Of a stretch of DNA of 64,000 nucleotides, positions 41,437-52,600 are shown piece after piece (the stretch's first letter is position 1; every line of letters begins with the position of its first letter). Location of the stretch: the NCBI RefSeq assembly GCF_000234665.1, contig NC_018338.1, positions 536,084-600,083 of the forward strand, in the 5' to 3' direction. Under the pieces are notes generated by a model. The model was not told the DNA's origin, ran no database searches, and worked only from the letters and a program-made list of their open reading frames with translations. Source of the DNA: Leishmania mexicana MHOM/GT/2001/U1103. Its lineage: Eukaryota; Euglenozoa; Kinetoplastea; Trypanosomatida; Trypanosomatidae. Both the position numbers and the translations under genes were made by a program.

Positions 41437-42558
41437 TCAGCATTTTCGGAACACGCATATGGTCAGCGATGGTGGCTCGCTGCACGACGGCATTCGGTTA
41501 GCAGATGCGGCGCCAAAGTAGCCAAGCGCCAAGACGTCTGTCAAAAGGCGCGTACGCCCAACCTCTGTCACGATATGGCGCCCGTGATAGAGGTGTACCC
41601 ATCCATGGCGGTCATCCAAGGCGACGGCCGCTTCATCATGCGCGCACTTGATGAGGCAGTCGACGAAGAGGGCAGGGCTGCAGCTGCCCAGGCTGCTGGG
41701 GCTCTCCTCCAACCCTGTCAGGCACATCGGGATAGAGCGACAGCGTGAAATTTGTGTTGCTTCGTATGTGTAGCCGTCCCCAAAGACGCCGCCGGAGATG
41801 CCCGACCTTAGAGTCGAGCTCGGCGCCTCCTCGTTGTGGCAGAGATGGCCTGGAGACCCTTCAAAGAGATTGACCGTCGTAGCCGCGCCCGACGCACTTG
41901 GCGAGTCCGCGGCGGAGGACGCGGTTCTGTTTGTGGCGGTTGCTGGCCCGACAGCCGCGCTGTTGCTTCGGGTCACAGTGGATGAGCTGACTCGGCACCG
42001 CACAGTCTCCTGCAGCTCGATCCCTGCCTGCGCCCCGTCAACGCTGTTGTTCGATGCGTTGCGACGGTGCCAAGTGTACGCAAACGTCGGCTGGATGAGG
42101 AATGAGCAGCGACGGCCGCTGTCTCCACGCACAACCGAGACACGGATTGAACGAAGTGTGAGCGTCATCTTGCTGCCATTGTGCGCGCTCTTCGACAACT
42201 GACACGACGGCGACAACTTTGCGGAAGAGAGGGCCGCCATGGCACTGAGGCGGTACGCTGATGCGGCGTAGGGGCAGAGGTGGCAGTCCGTGCTGGTGGT
42301 GATGCTGCTTCCATGGATTCCCCTTATCGACGACAATGACGGGGACGACGGTGCGCGCACGTAGTCGTCTGTCAGCATCCTCTCCGCGTCTGAACGTTCA
42401 CCATGGTCGGCTGCATACGGGAGGCCGTGGCTGGTCTCAAGTGGCCACGCATCAGTGCGGGAGCACCGATGCCGGGGCTGGTCATCACACTGCAGCTGCA
42501 TGGCGAGCTGGTGCTCCTCGCGGCGGCGCTTCAGGCCTTCCGAGAGAGACAAGGGCAT
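41437..42558 (-). CDS. Protein of unknown function (373 aa)
   Basis: ATG at 42558, stop TGA at 41437. The N-terminal 130 residues are Ser/Arg/His-rich and probably disordered. Residues about 130-175 (KMTLTLRSIRVSVVRGDSG and CSFLIQPTFAYTWHRR) form beta-strand-like segments that recall the first strands of a C2 domain, but the calcium-binding Asp pattern is not evident. The C-terminus has DCLIKCAHDEAAVALDD and HGWVHLYHGRHIVTEVG. The frame is as GC-rich as neighbouring genes and lies in the expected strand. I recognise no family with confidence. Confidence 0.65.
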   Translation of the reverse strand: MPLSLSEGLKRRREEHQLAMQLQCDDQPRHRCSRTDAWPLETSHGLPYAADHGERSDAERMLTDDYVRAPSSPSLSSIRGIHGSSITTSTDCHLCPYAASAYRLSAMAALSSAKLSPSCQLSKSAHNGSKMTLTLRSIRVSVVRGDSGRRCSFLIQPTFAYTWHRRNASNNSVDGAQAGIELQETVRCRVSSSTVTRSNSAAVGPATATNRTASSAADSPSASGAATTVNLFEGSPGHLCHNEEAPSSTLRSGISGGVFGDGYTYEATQISRCRSIPMCLTGLEESPSSLGSCSPALFVDCLIKCAHDEAAVALDDRHGWVHLYHGRHIVTEVGRTRLLTDVLALGYFGAASANRMPSCSEPPSLTICVFRKC

Positions 42559-45121
42559 GCTATCCTGTTTATTACAAGGAAATGTTTCCCATTCACGTTT
42601 GTGCGTCCGCTCGTGCTGATGCAGTTCTCTGCGTCCGTTTTTTTTTCGCGTGCCCTTTCGTTGGTTTTATCCGTGACGTTCGTGTCTTGCGGCGAAGGGG
42701 CGGGCCAGATGAGGGAAGAGCGAAACCGTCCCCGAAGGACCGTGGCGGACACGAGCGCCTTGTCAGTGATGCGAGGCAGACAGAGGAGGAAAAGAATACA
42801 GCAACACAGGCATACATACATACACAGAGAGAGAGAGCAGTAAGCAGTCGCGTCATACAGCAAGAGTGTGTGGCGATGATAACGTGTGTGTGTGTGGGTG
42901 TGTGAGGAAGAGGGAGGGGGAAGCACGCATACACACATATATATATATATATGTGTGTGTATTGTGAATATTTCCTTCCCTCGCTAATGTGAGATGAGGG
43001 AGACAGGAAAGAGGAGGAGGAGGGGTAGGAGGAGTAGGCACGGCGTAGAGAACTCCATCTCATTCTTCAACCGGCGTTGGGTCGCGGCACCAGACGTGTT
43101 GGACGTCAACACAGGTAGGGGGTGAAGGAAAGGGGGGGGAGGGAGGGAAGGAGGCTGACTTTGGTGCTGTGCTCTTACGGAATCGCACGGTATGTTTTTC
43201 GATAGCTTCTACGAGAGGACTGGGTCCACCCCTTCCCTTATCCATCATGGCTCGCACCCGGTGGCTGGCGTGATGGAGGGGGGGGGACTGACTTCAGCTC
43301 AGAGAAGATCGTACAACAAGAAAAACCAGCGAGCACCCTTCCAGAACACGAGTAGGAGGAAAAGAGAGCGACCACGCTGCCCCCCTCCCCTTCTCCCCCA
43401 TACAAGAGAGCAGCACTCTTTCGCCAGGAGAAGGTGATGCGAATGGGAATACCATCCAGCGTGGTGACGGAGGTGTGTGTAAAAACAACCTGAAAAGTAG
43501 AGAAAGAAACAGGCGCATGTGTGACCCTTGAAATGGGATAGTATCAAACCCGCTCTCTGCACACCACCGCCACCCACAAAGTCAACGTCACTTCGTTTTT
43601 CTTTGATTTGTACAGTGGAGGGGAGGGGGGAGGGCGGGACAGCGAGGGAGGAGAAGCGAGATCCGTCGGCATTCACCGCTCTTACGTGTGCCTTTGATCG
43701 TCATATAAAGAGCGCTACGCATGTCGGCTTATCTGTGAATCTATCTATGCATTCGTGTGTGTGTGTGTGTGGTGGTGGTGAGGGGGACGCATGTAGCTGT
43801 TAAGTGCGCGCGGTATTTAGTGAGACGTACGACACAGAAGGGTAGGGAGGGAGGGAGGAAGAATGAAGCCCCCAAGAAGGAAAATGACATAGCATAATCG
43901 TCGTGGCAACGCCCGTCTAAACAGAGAAAGGGCGGGCAGACACGCAGATGTACTCACGATCGTGCGCACCCTAACTTCGTCTGCGCTAAGGCAGGTGTGT
44001 ACACAGACATTCTCTCCAAGGCCAAGGAAAACCACCACCACCGCCACCAAACCAACGCGAGAAGATAAGGACAGAGAGATCGTGGGAGCGAGAGAAGAAG
44101 AGGAAGAGGGGGAGGGGTGCGGGGGATCGTGGACGACTTGGTGGAGACAACAGAGAATACCACGCTTGCACATCAACACCGTTTTTCTTCCACCCCCCCT
44201 CCTCCTCCCCTTTCTTCCTCTCACTCCCTCTCCCGCCTTCGTAAGAATCTCTGCTTTGGCCTTACAAACACATCACCTCTCTTCCTGTGACGCACTTGAA
44301 GCTGGTGCTCCTTGCCGGCTCACCTGCCTCCCCTCCCCGCCACTGTGCCTTTCGTTACTCCTGGAAAGGGATGCGTGTGTCTGATGCGCCAGGCTTGTTG
44401 TTGTGGCCTCCGTCGGCGTGAGAGGAGGGAGGGGAGGTTTCCTCTTTCTTTTTCTTTTGGCTCCTTTGCTGTTCGCATGCGTTAGTGCTGGCGCTGATAA
44501 GATACTGCTACTTAAAAAAAATCAGGAAGAAAGGTAAGAACACACATGCGCACATGCATAGACGCACGCACGCACGCACGCGCACACATACACACACCCG
44601 CGAGCCTTCCAGACTCATACAACATCTCCTGCGCGTGAATAGCATCGCCTCATAAAAGACGACCAAGGCAGGTAGAGAGAAAGATGTGGTCTGGGAGTTT
44701 TTGCCTGTGTGTGTGCGGGTGACGGATGGCAAGCACACGCGTACGTGTGCTTGACCGGGTTTGTACGCATACATGTGTGTCTGTGTGCATTCTAAGGGAC
44801 TCCTCGTTGGAGATACGACTTTCCTATGGAAAAGAAAAATTGACCGACACACACGCACACACACACACACGCGGAAGAGAGAGAACAGGAAAGACGACAA
44901 CACCCAAGATCACGTGCTCTCCCACCCATGCCCACTATTCGAAGAAAACCTAGCACGACGGAGCGCGTCGACAAGGCCACGAGAGTCATGTAGCACCGTA
45001 CACCTCTCAAGCGGGGACACGCCAGGTGAGTTGCTCATCACAACAACAAGCGCAAAAAAGTGACAAAGACCTCGCCAGCACAGGAGAGTGTGCACATGGC
45101 TGCACCCTAGACGGACGCAGC
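42559..45121 (-). other. 2.6-kb spacer between the 373-residue gene and the Rieske gene
   Basis: No gene is supported. It holds a TA tract near 42937-42952, GA-rich runs, a (GT) tract near 43756-43772, and a (GCAC)n run near 44563-44582. The part nearest 45121 is probably the 3' untranslated region of the Rieske mRNA. Confidence 0.7.
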
Positions 45122-46015
45122 TTATAGCTTACCCATGTAAATTGTGTTGTCATCGATCCAGCGGTACGGCGGCACCTCAAGGTTCAGCGGGGCAGGGCCC
45201 TGGCGGATACGGCCGGAGGGGTCGTAGTGGCTTCCGTGGCACGGGCAGAAGAAGCCGTTGAAAAGACCCTCGTTGGGGATCGGCACACAGCCGAGGTGGG
45301 TGCAGATGGCAATGACGACAGCCTTGTCGCGGTGTTCCGGGAAGCGAGCTTCGTCGGTTTCAGGGTCCTTGAGTGCCGACATCGGCGTCTCCATCACCTC
45401 CTTCATCTGACGAGCCGAGCGACGGTACACGAAAACGGGTTTGCCACGCCACACGACCGTCGTGCATTGGCGCTCGTCGAGCTCGCCAACCTCGGCCTCG
45501 ATGTTCATCTGGCCGACCATGGACATGGCGGGCTGCCCAACGTACCACAGCGGCAGCACGGCGTAGCGGGCCATGAGGATTACAAAGCCGAGCATAGCAG
45601 AGTTGAGCGCGTAGTCCGTGACACGGGCGCGGTCCTCCATGTCGTCGGCGAGTTTCGGCTTGAGGATGTGCTTGCGGAAGAACTCCTCGTCCCACATGCT
45701 TGCATCGTAGTCCTTCAGAGCCACGCCGGCGGTGGCCTCGATGCGGCCCTGCGGAGCGCCCTCCGGGTACGTGTTCAGCACGACCTCATCTGAGGTGTCC
45801 ACGTCGCAGAGGGCCGGGTCGGAGTACTTGGCGTAGCGACCATACTTCTTCGTCATCTCCGCCGACTGCGGCGGCTTCATGAACTCGTCCGACCACGAGC
45901 TGACCGGCTTGTCCTTCTTGGTCAGGGGCATGTTACCCTCTAGCTGCTTGAAGACAAGCGAGACGCGGACGGCGCGGGTGGCCTGAAAGGCCGAGATGAA
46001 GGAGCGGCGGAACAT
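45122..46015 (-). CDS. RISP: Rieske iron-sulfur protein of cytochrome bc1 complex (297 aa)
   Basis: This subunit of respiratory complex III passes electrons from ubiquinol to cytochrome c1 across the mitochondrial inner membrane. The start at 46015 gives [19 protein letters not shown], an Arg-rich amphipathic presequence. A single membrane anchor occupies about residues 140-160 ([20 protein letters not shown]). The 2Fe-2S site is complete: CTHLGC (C238, H240, C243) and CPCHGSHYD (C257, C259, H260), with C243 and C259 forming the usual disulfide. The GPAPLNL loop follows. Length and motif spacing fit the mitochondrial family. Confidence 0.98.
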   Translation of the reverse strand: MFRRSFISAFQATRAVRVSLVFKQLEGNMPLTKKDKPVSSWSDEFMKPPQSAEMTKKYGRYAKYSDPALCDVDTSDEVVLNTYPEGAPQGRIEATAGVALKDYDASMWDEEFFRKHILKPKLADDMEDRARVTDYALNSAMLGFVILMARYAVLPLWYVGQPAMSMVGQMNIEAEVGELDERQCTTVVWRGKPVFVYRRSARQMKEVMETPMSALKDPETDEARFPEHRDKAVVIAICTHLGCVPIPNEGLFNGFFCPCHGSHYDPSGRIRQGPAPLNLEVPPYRWIDDNTIYMGKL

Positions 46016-46025
46016 TGTGGTCTGA

Positions 46026-46081
46026 CTCACCGACACACACACGCAGATCAGAGAAGGGAGAGGTCGAGAGAGGGAGGGAGA
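46026..46081 (-). promoter_or_regulatory. Candidate spliced-leader acceptor for the Rieske gene
   Basis: On the minus strand a CT-rich tract (plus-strand purines at 46044-46081) is followed by a first AG at 46026-46027. A CAG at 46022-46024 is an alternative. Either gives a very short leader before the ATG at 46015. Confidence 0.45.
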
Positions 46082-46398
46082 TGGTCGTCGTTGTCCTTGC
46101 GTGGGTACGTGGGTACCTGTAAGTTCGCTTGCTTCTACCAAGTAGGAAATTAGTTACACTACTGCCAGAGGTGCGCGTGCGTGCGTGCGCGCGTGTGTGT
46201 GGGGAGGTGGGAGAGTACCAGTTGTGGCATTGATGGTGGCGGTTGAGATGGCCAGGGGGCGGACGCGAAGGCAGAGGGCAAAGAAAATAAAGGAAAAAGA
46301 GGGAAGACGCGTAAGTCCGAGGCACGGCAAAGCGACCGCAAGGAAGCAGCAGAAAAGAAAACAGAGATCAAGCGCACAGCAGGGGCGCGCATCTAGTT

Positions 46399-46446
46399 GA
46401 GCACACAGGTGCGCACACGAGCGCGCATGTGCGCACCTGTGTGCTC
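46399..46446. repeat. Perfect inverted repeat, 19-bp arms and 10-base loop
   Basis: The left arm GAGCACACAGGTGCGCACA is exactly complementary to the right arm TGTGCGCACCTGTGTGCTC, with loop CGAGCGCGCA. It lies about 380 bases before the Rieske ATG and 460 bases after the PPR-like gene stop, so it would fold in the transcript between the two coding regions. No T run follows on the minus strand. Confidence 0.9.
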
Positions 46447-46905
46447 TGTTTGCATTGTGAGCGCAACAGTGCACAAGCATGAACGGGTACAACAAACGAG
46501 TGGCGGTGACCAGCGCTCACAGTCGTCGACTCCTGAAGGAGAGAGAGGACAGACATACTCGATGCGGTGATAAAAGGGAGGCGAGGGGCCACACCGTTGA
46601 ACAACGCAGCCGCGTCGTTCCCCACTTGACAGCGTGCTTTGTCTTGTCTTCCTTTGTTTCTTTGGTTTCGCTGTCACAGCGCATACATTGGTACTCACCG
46701 TTGGCGACGAGATGTGCATGAGCAAGCCGCACAGGGAGGCGACAACTCCTCATACCACAGCTGCTACTCATGGAAACGTTGCACCTGCCCATGTGTGCAC
46801 GAATGCATGCATGTGCGGAGAAGTGTGAAGGACGCGCCTTTCACGCAAGGGTTCGATAAACGGAAAAAAAGGAAAATGCCGGCGGAGTAGCACTCCGCCG
46901 CCACC

Positions 46906-49086
46906 TCACGGTGCCACACCGGCCGGTGGGTGCATATTGAGGCCTACCATGAACGCCGCCGCCCTTGTGCTTTCGTGTGTCGTGGCTACCACGATTGGCA
47001 TGCGAGCCCACAAACCACGGGAGCGGTTCTTGAAGAGCGGTCCGGTCGACTGCTTCGACAAAGGCATCTTTGGGCTAGTGGCGTTGCTGTTGCCTTGCAA
47101 GATGTGCTGCACAAGACTATCTATCTCGACGCCTGTGCTGGTGGAGACAGTCGTCGTGCTGTTTGCCAAGAAGTCTTCACCGCGGTCGTGCGCTGCAATC
47201 ATGCGCTCTAGCTGCTTCGCAACGAGCACGACGGAGGAGCAGCCCCCGTATTCGATGTTGCCGACGCGCGTGGCTGAGTCGAGCGAGGCCCACTGACCCA
47301 TGAGGGCCCAGTCCGAGCGCGAGGAAGCGGATGAGAACTCCGACAAGGAAAAGCGCTCTGGGCACCGCTCGAGCAGCGCCAACTCATCTTGGAGCCCCAG
47401 TAGGGTGAACCCGCTCTGCTGCTGCTGGTGGCGTCGACGGGACGCTGACGTCAGGCCCTGCACGTCCAGATGGCCTCCAGCCTCGGCGCTCGTCTTGCCG
47501 GTGATGGCCGTGGTGGTGGCACACATGATGTCCCGCAGCACGCGTCGCGCGTGGAAGCGAGTGGGGTGGGTGGAAAGCGAGGCGGCAGCCACAAGATCGA
47601 GAAAGACACCGTGCGTCACGATGACTTCGCGGTGGCGCGCCAGTTGCTTGAGCTGCTGAAAACGCTGCAGCACGTATGCCGTGTCGGGAACGACGACATC
47701 GTGATGTACGCGTCGCTTAACAAGATACTCGACTCGCAACAGTGGGGACACGTGGCCGTCGCAGCTCTCCTCTCCAAACAACTTGTGCGTGGCTGAGTCT
47801 GTCCACGAAGTGCAGCACCCAGGAGCGGCAAGTTGGTCGCAAGCCACTCCTGGCCTCGACGGCGCCACCCTCGCCGAGGGACGCCTGTTTTGCGCTGCGG
47901 TGGAGCGCAGTCGCCGGTACGACTCTGGGAAAACGCTATCCGCGGTGGCAGGTAACACCAGCGTCTCGGCGACGCGGCGCACCAGCACCGCATCCCAGTT
48001 CGGCACCATCCGCGCGAGGAACATCAGCGAGTTCTTGCAGAAGAGTCGGTATGGGCTAACGGCGTCCTCGATCTTGGTGAGGCGGGCAGCATCGGCGGGG
48101 GTCAAAGACTGCGCACACACACGTGAGCTGATCTCTTCCCAATATACCTCCTGCTGTGCCCACGGCGCGGAGGGCTGCATGTGGGTGAAGGGGTGATGCA
48201 AGACCACGTGTGAAAGAGTGCGCAGAGGGCCGACTTCGACCTGATCTGTCACCTTCCTAACGGTCGTGAAAGTGCGTGACCCGACGCCGGAAGGTGCACA
48301 GAGCTGCAGCATCTCCACCAAGCAGCACTCCTTCCCAAGCGGTTGGCGAAGCTGCTGCGTTGTGTGGAGGGCGTGTAGGCGCTGCTGAACGCGAATTCGC
48401 GCCTGCTCCGCGGCGGAGGGAGCCCCACCTTGTGACAGAAGCGCGGCCTCTACAGACACTCCTCTCTCGCCGTCCGTTGCCGCTGATGTCGCGTACACAT
48501 TGCATGATGACGCATTCAAGTCGCGACTGCCTTGAGGCGAGCCTGCAGCCCTGCGGTCATCGCCGTAGTCCGTAGTAGGCGAAGGCGCGTCGGGCTCTGC
48601 CGCCATGAGAAGTGCCAGCATTGAATGCTGGCACTGGCGGTGCGGCACGTGCGTCAATGCACGCTGAGCCAGCTGATCTAAGGAGACAGAGGCCTCGGAC
48701 GTGCACGTGTGTGGCGCAGTCGTGGTTGGTGACGTACGGCAGCTGCTCCGGCCGAGCGTTCGTGACATCCCGACAAGCCCACATCGGCACACAGCTTCGT
48801 ACACTTCGAGCGCCTCGCTGGCTCGGTCTTCATCGAGGCAGCGCAGCATTGCGGCCTCCGCCGCGTGTGTGAGGCGCACTTCACTCGAACGGTGCTGCGT
48901 GTATAACAAAAACTCGTCATAGAAGGCACCCACCACAGATTCCCACATATGAGAGCTAGAAGATAGACCAGGCGCCTCTGGTCGGACATGATGGCGTTCT
49001 GGGACTGCTGCGGAGACGCCTCTAGAGCGCTGTGGGAACACTGTGTACGCCAGCTGCCACCGCACGGCGCTGCGTCGCAGACTCAT
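46906..49086 (-). CDS. PPR-like, probably mitochondrial protein (726 aa)
   Basis: ATG at 49086. The N-terminus (SLRRSAVRWQLAYTVFPQRSR) is Arg-rich without acidic residues, as in mitochondrial presequences. Residues about 76-106 (AAMLRCLDEDRASEALEVY and following) match the helix-turn-helix of one pentatricopeptide repeat, an RNA-binding unit frequent in trypanosomatid mitochondria. Later helical regions may hold further diverged units. Near residues 460-510 the segment DVVVPDTAYVLQRF followed by VIVTHGVFLDLV recalls the start of a PIN nuclease fold, but the remaining acidic residues are not obvious. A function in mitochondrial RNA metabolism is an inference. Confidence 0.75.
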   Translation of the reverse strand: MSLRRSAVRWQLAYTVFPQRSRGVSAAVPERHHVRPEAPGLSSSSHMWESVVGAFYDEFLLYTQHRSSEVRLTHAAEAAMLRCLDEDRASEALEVYEAVCRCGLVGMSRTLGRSSCRTSPTTTAPHTCTSEASVSLDQLAQRALTHVPHRQCQHSMLALLMAAEPDAPSPTTDYGDDRRAAGSPQGSRDLNASSCNVYATSAATDGERGVSVEAALLSQGGAPSAAEQARIRVQQRLHALHTTQQLRQPLGKECCLVEMLQLCAPSGVGSRTFTTVRKVTDQVEVGPLRTLSHVVLHHPFTHMQPSAPWAQQEVYWEEISSRVCAQSLTPADAARLTKIEDAVSPYRLFCKNSLMFLARMVPNWDAVLVRRVAETLVLPATADSVFPESYRRLRSTAAQNRRPSARVAPSRPGVACDQLAAPGCCTSWTDSATHKLFGEESCDGHVSPLLRVEYLVKRRVHHDVVVPDTAYVLQRFQQLKQLARHREVIVTHGVFLDLVAAASLSTHPTRFHARRVLRDIMCATTTAITGKTSAEAGGHLDVQGLTSASRRRHQQQQSGFTLLGLQDELALLERCPERFSLSEFSSASSRSDWALMGQWASLDSATRVGNIEYGGCSSVVLVAKQLERMIAAHDRGEDFLANSTTTVSTSTGVEIDSLVQHILQGNSNATSPKMPLSKQSTGPLFKNRSRGLWARMPIVVATTHESTRAAAFMVGLNMHPPAGVAP

Positions 49087-49639
49087 CCTGCTACAGACAT
49101 ATAGAGGGGAAGAGGAGCAAGGGCAGGAGAGGCAAAAGAGCGACGCCTCTACGCTACTTCCTCACCGATCACAGGTACTTTCCATACGCTGCAGATCTCC
49201 CTGGCCGCACGCAGAGAGTGGGAGGGAGGAAGGGAGGGGGGCAGAGGGGGAAAAAGTGAGCAAAACACGGAGTACGTGTACTGCCGCGCTGCCAAGGAAG
49301 GCATACATACCTCAAGAGAGAGGGGGAAGGCACACGTGCGGATGCAGCGATGGCGCGAGTCGAGGTATCTTTCGCGCACAGGTGTGTTTGTGCGGGCGCT
49401 TTTGAGAGAGAAAGAGAGAGGCTAGGTGAACTGGCGCGCGCATCTCACACGCATGCTGGACATCATGCGACGACCCCCATCCTGGGTGCCCTTCTCTGGA
49501 GGAGGTTGTCACACCAAAGATCCGCCGCGATTCTCTGGACAGGCGCGGATGTAGAAACTTTATTTGAGCAGAGAGGGAGAAACAGAGGAACGCCAAAACG
49601 AGAGAGCGCGCGAGAGCAGAGAGATCAGCAGAAGACACG
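49087..49639 (-). other. Spacer between the PPR-like gene and the 1911-residue gene
   Basis: Contains GA-rich plus-strand sequence, a GGGAGGAAGG run near 49220-49245, and no supported gene. It is the 3' untranslated region of the 1911-residue gene and the leader of the PPR-like gene. Confidence 0.7.
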
Positions 49640-52600
49640 TCACGCGTGGATCTGGTCGGCAAAGCAGCGAAAGACGAGGAGGAGAGGTGGTGCCGCGGCT
49701 GTCGTGAAGGGAACGGTGTAGGGGAAGGCGTACTCCAGAACAGAAGGACATTCACGTATAGGAGCCTCCTCCACAAACTGCAAGCCCAGCGGAACGATCA
49801 CCTCAAGCCTGCTGCTGCGTAAGCGGTGTGGGGACATCTCGTATTGCCGACATGCCATTATGAGAATGCGAAGGACGCAGCTGAGTTCGGGCTCCGCGGC
49901 CGACACATCAGCCCAACCGCCAGAAGCACCAACACGGCGTGCTGCACCTGCCGTTGCCGCCTCCTTAGATGGAGGGTACGGCAACAGTTTTACGCGCACC
50001 GAAATTTCCGGCTTCTCAAAGAACCTGGCAGCGCTTCCCTTCACATAGTCGTCATATGCGCGCGAGTGCTGCACGTAGGGCAGAACTAGAATGAGCGCAG
50101 CGAGCAGCCACCCTTCAGCGGCCAGTGGCAGCCGTAGCAGCCGCGAAGGCGCTGTCTGACGCATGCAGCTCAGAACGAGGGCGTTGAGCCACACAGAGTT
50201 CGCAGCTAGCGCACGAAAGCGGTAGAAGAGAAGGTATAGCAGGCGCGCCGCAACGATTGTAACGCTGGGGTGGGCGTCGTCGAAGTCGTCGCCGCTCCTC
50301 CAAGAGGTAAAGATCAGCTCCGTGCACCAGTCAATCAAGATGGTTGCGGCTTGCCGCTCATCTCGGTCGGGGTCTTTGCCAACGTGGGCTGCGCTGTGGC
50401 TGCAGCACGCCAGGTGCGACACCCCACAGAGTCGAATTACATACTCCGCGCCGGACACAAGTATGCGCAGCATGCTTCGCCGTTGCTCACGCGCGGTATG
50501 ATAGCTGGCGGTGCGGCTGACTGCGGCCCGAAAGCACCAGTAGTACCGTAAGACGGGGATCCACACGTACCACGGCATGTCTTTCCGCGACGGCGGCTCT
50601 AGTTCCCCTCCGCCGACTGCTGCAGCGCCACCGGAGGCTGCACGAGTAACGTCACCCGCACTCACTATCTCAATATCCCCTGTCGCGCCGTTTCGCCTTG
50701 GGGCGGCAATCTGTTGAGCCATGATGTACACAATAGTGGCAATGACGCAAACGCGCGCGTTGTCCTCGTCAGTGTCTGCCACAGCACTCGACTCCACTTC
50801 GCCAAAGACAATCAGCTTGGCGCGTGTGATGGCAGCGTGTCTTGCTGTGACGGCAAAGAGAAGCAAGTCGGCGCCATAGCGGCGCACCACATCGACCTTG
50901 TGTGCGCGCATCAGCAGCAGGTATAGCAGCTGCAGAAGGGGATAGAGAAGCTTGCGGGCGGCGCTGTCAGCACGCGTCAATTCGGCTGTTGTGAGCGCTA
51001 GAAGCTGGCGAGCGCGGCTCATGGCATACTCGGTCAGCACTGCGTCCACTGACGTGCACGTCGCCGGTGCGAGGGGCCACAGCGCGACAGACATCAGCTG
51101 CAAGAGCACGGTCGAGTACTTGAGGGCAGCGACGGAGATGGACAGGTTATTGCGGTGCGCAAGACGGCCGCTGTTGGTGCGGAGGAGAAACGGTACCAGG
51201 TGCTCACGCAACACGCAAATCGGAAGCGCCGCACCTGGCGATGAGCCGGGGGTCGAAGCCGGAACGTCCTCCCTGGCTGCAAGTTGCTGGAATGCCAGCT
51301 CGCCGTACACAAAGTGCAGGCCCCCAATGGCTGCGGGAAATGCGGCAGTGGTGACCAGCGCCACATCCGCCAGTTGCTCTTGGGTGTGATGGAGGCAATC
51401 GAGGGACAGCAGCTCCCTTTGTGCCACGCGGAATACCGACCTCAAGAGCAATTCAGCCGGGAAAGGCACGCCCGCTTCCTGCGAAGAGGTGTTGGCGAGC
51501 CAATGCACGGAGCGAAGAAAGCGCATGTACGTACGAAGCGGAGATGCCGCACCGCGTTGTGTCGTCGAGAGCCCGGGCTCGTCTCCATCGTAAAGGATCA
51601 CGCTCAAAACGGCAGCGGCAAAGATCACGGACGACGGGGACGGGGCCTGCGCCTGCTGCGGTCGTTGTCGCGGAACGCGGTCTTTTTCACCCTGAAGAAG
51701 CGTCAGGAAGTCGTGCACGTCCATGCGATACTGCGTGTGGAGGTCGAAGAGGAGCTGACGCAGACCTTCCTGCAACCCCACACTCTCCTCCACGCACATC
51801 ATGAGCGCTTGCGCATGTGCTTCAGAGAAAAAATGATCTGGTGCAGCATCGGTGGCAGACACCTGCGACGACGGTAATGGCAACGGCTGAGAAGGATCCG
51901 GCTCCGCACCGCCGTACCATAACATGCGCACAACAAATAGTGTGAACACTTCCTGCAGTGTGTCGAGCAGCAGGCCTGAGTCGTCGTCGCCGTCGCGGTC
52001 GGATGCTGTCTCCGCGATTGCCGGGTTGGGAGCATCACCTTCCTCCTCTGCAGCCTTAGCTGACCATAATGCAACCGGCACTGGAGTAGAGTCGCTGAAG
52101 TCTGCCCGCTGTAGACGGCTGCACAACACCCGGCACTGATCCTCCAGCATGGCACGTAGCTCTTGTCGTCCGACGCACGGACGGCACCCGAGCGTCGCCA
52201 GACTCAGCAAAAGCGAAGCTTGGAGGTCACTCGCGCGCATCGCTACCTCAGTCAGTGATGCAGCGCCCACGAAGGCAGAGGTACGGGCAGCGAGGAGCTC
52301 CGGTTGTGCATCTGCAGTGCCGTGGCCGCGTGCCACGGCGTGGATGAGCTCAGTCCGCGCCGCTAACAGCTCCGGGGCCTCCGGATAAAGTCCAAACAGG
52401 ACATCCAACAGCCCGGGCCTATCAGCGCCGCCATTTGAGTGTCCTAGGCCCCGGGAGGTGTACGGCGACATGTGGGGGTGTCCTGGCATAGGGTAGGGCG
52501 GGATGGTGGGCTTTTGGCCAGCGGGGCTGGGGCTATTGCTTGCACGCTGCGTACGCCTTTCCTTAGGCGTGAATGTAGGCGTCGGGGCTGCCCAGTTCTC

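Larger units (their letters stand above)
46016..46905 (-). other. Spacer between Rieske and PPR-like genes, with two hairpins
   Basis: No coding region is supported. A perfect hairpin lies at 46399-46446 (separate entry). A shorter GC hairpin with 8-bp arms (CGGCGGAG and CTCCGCCG around TAGCA) is at 46880-46900, a few bases after the stop of the PPR-like gene. Confidence 0.7.
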
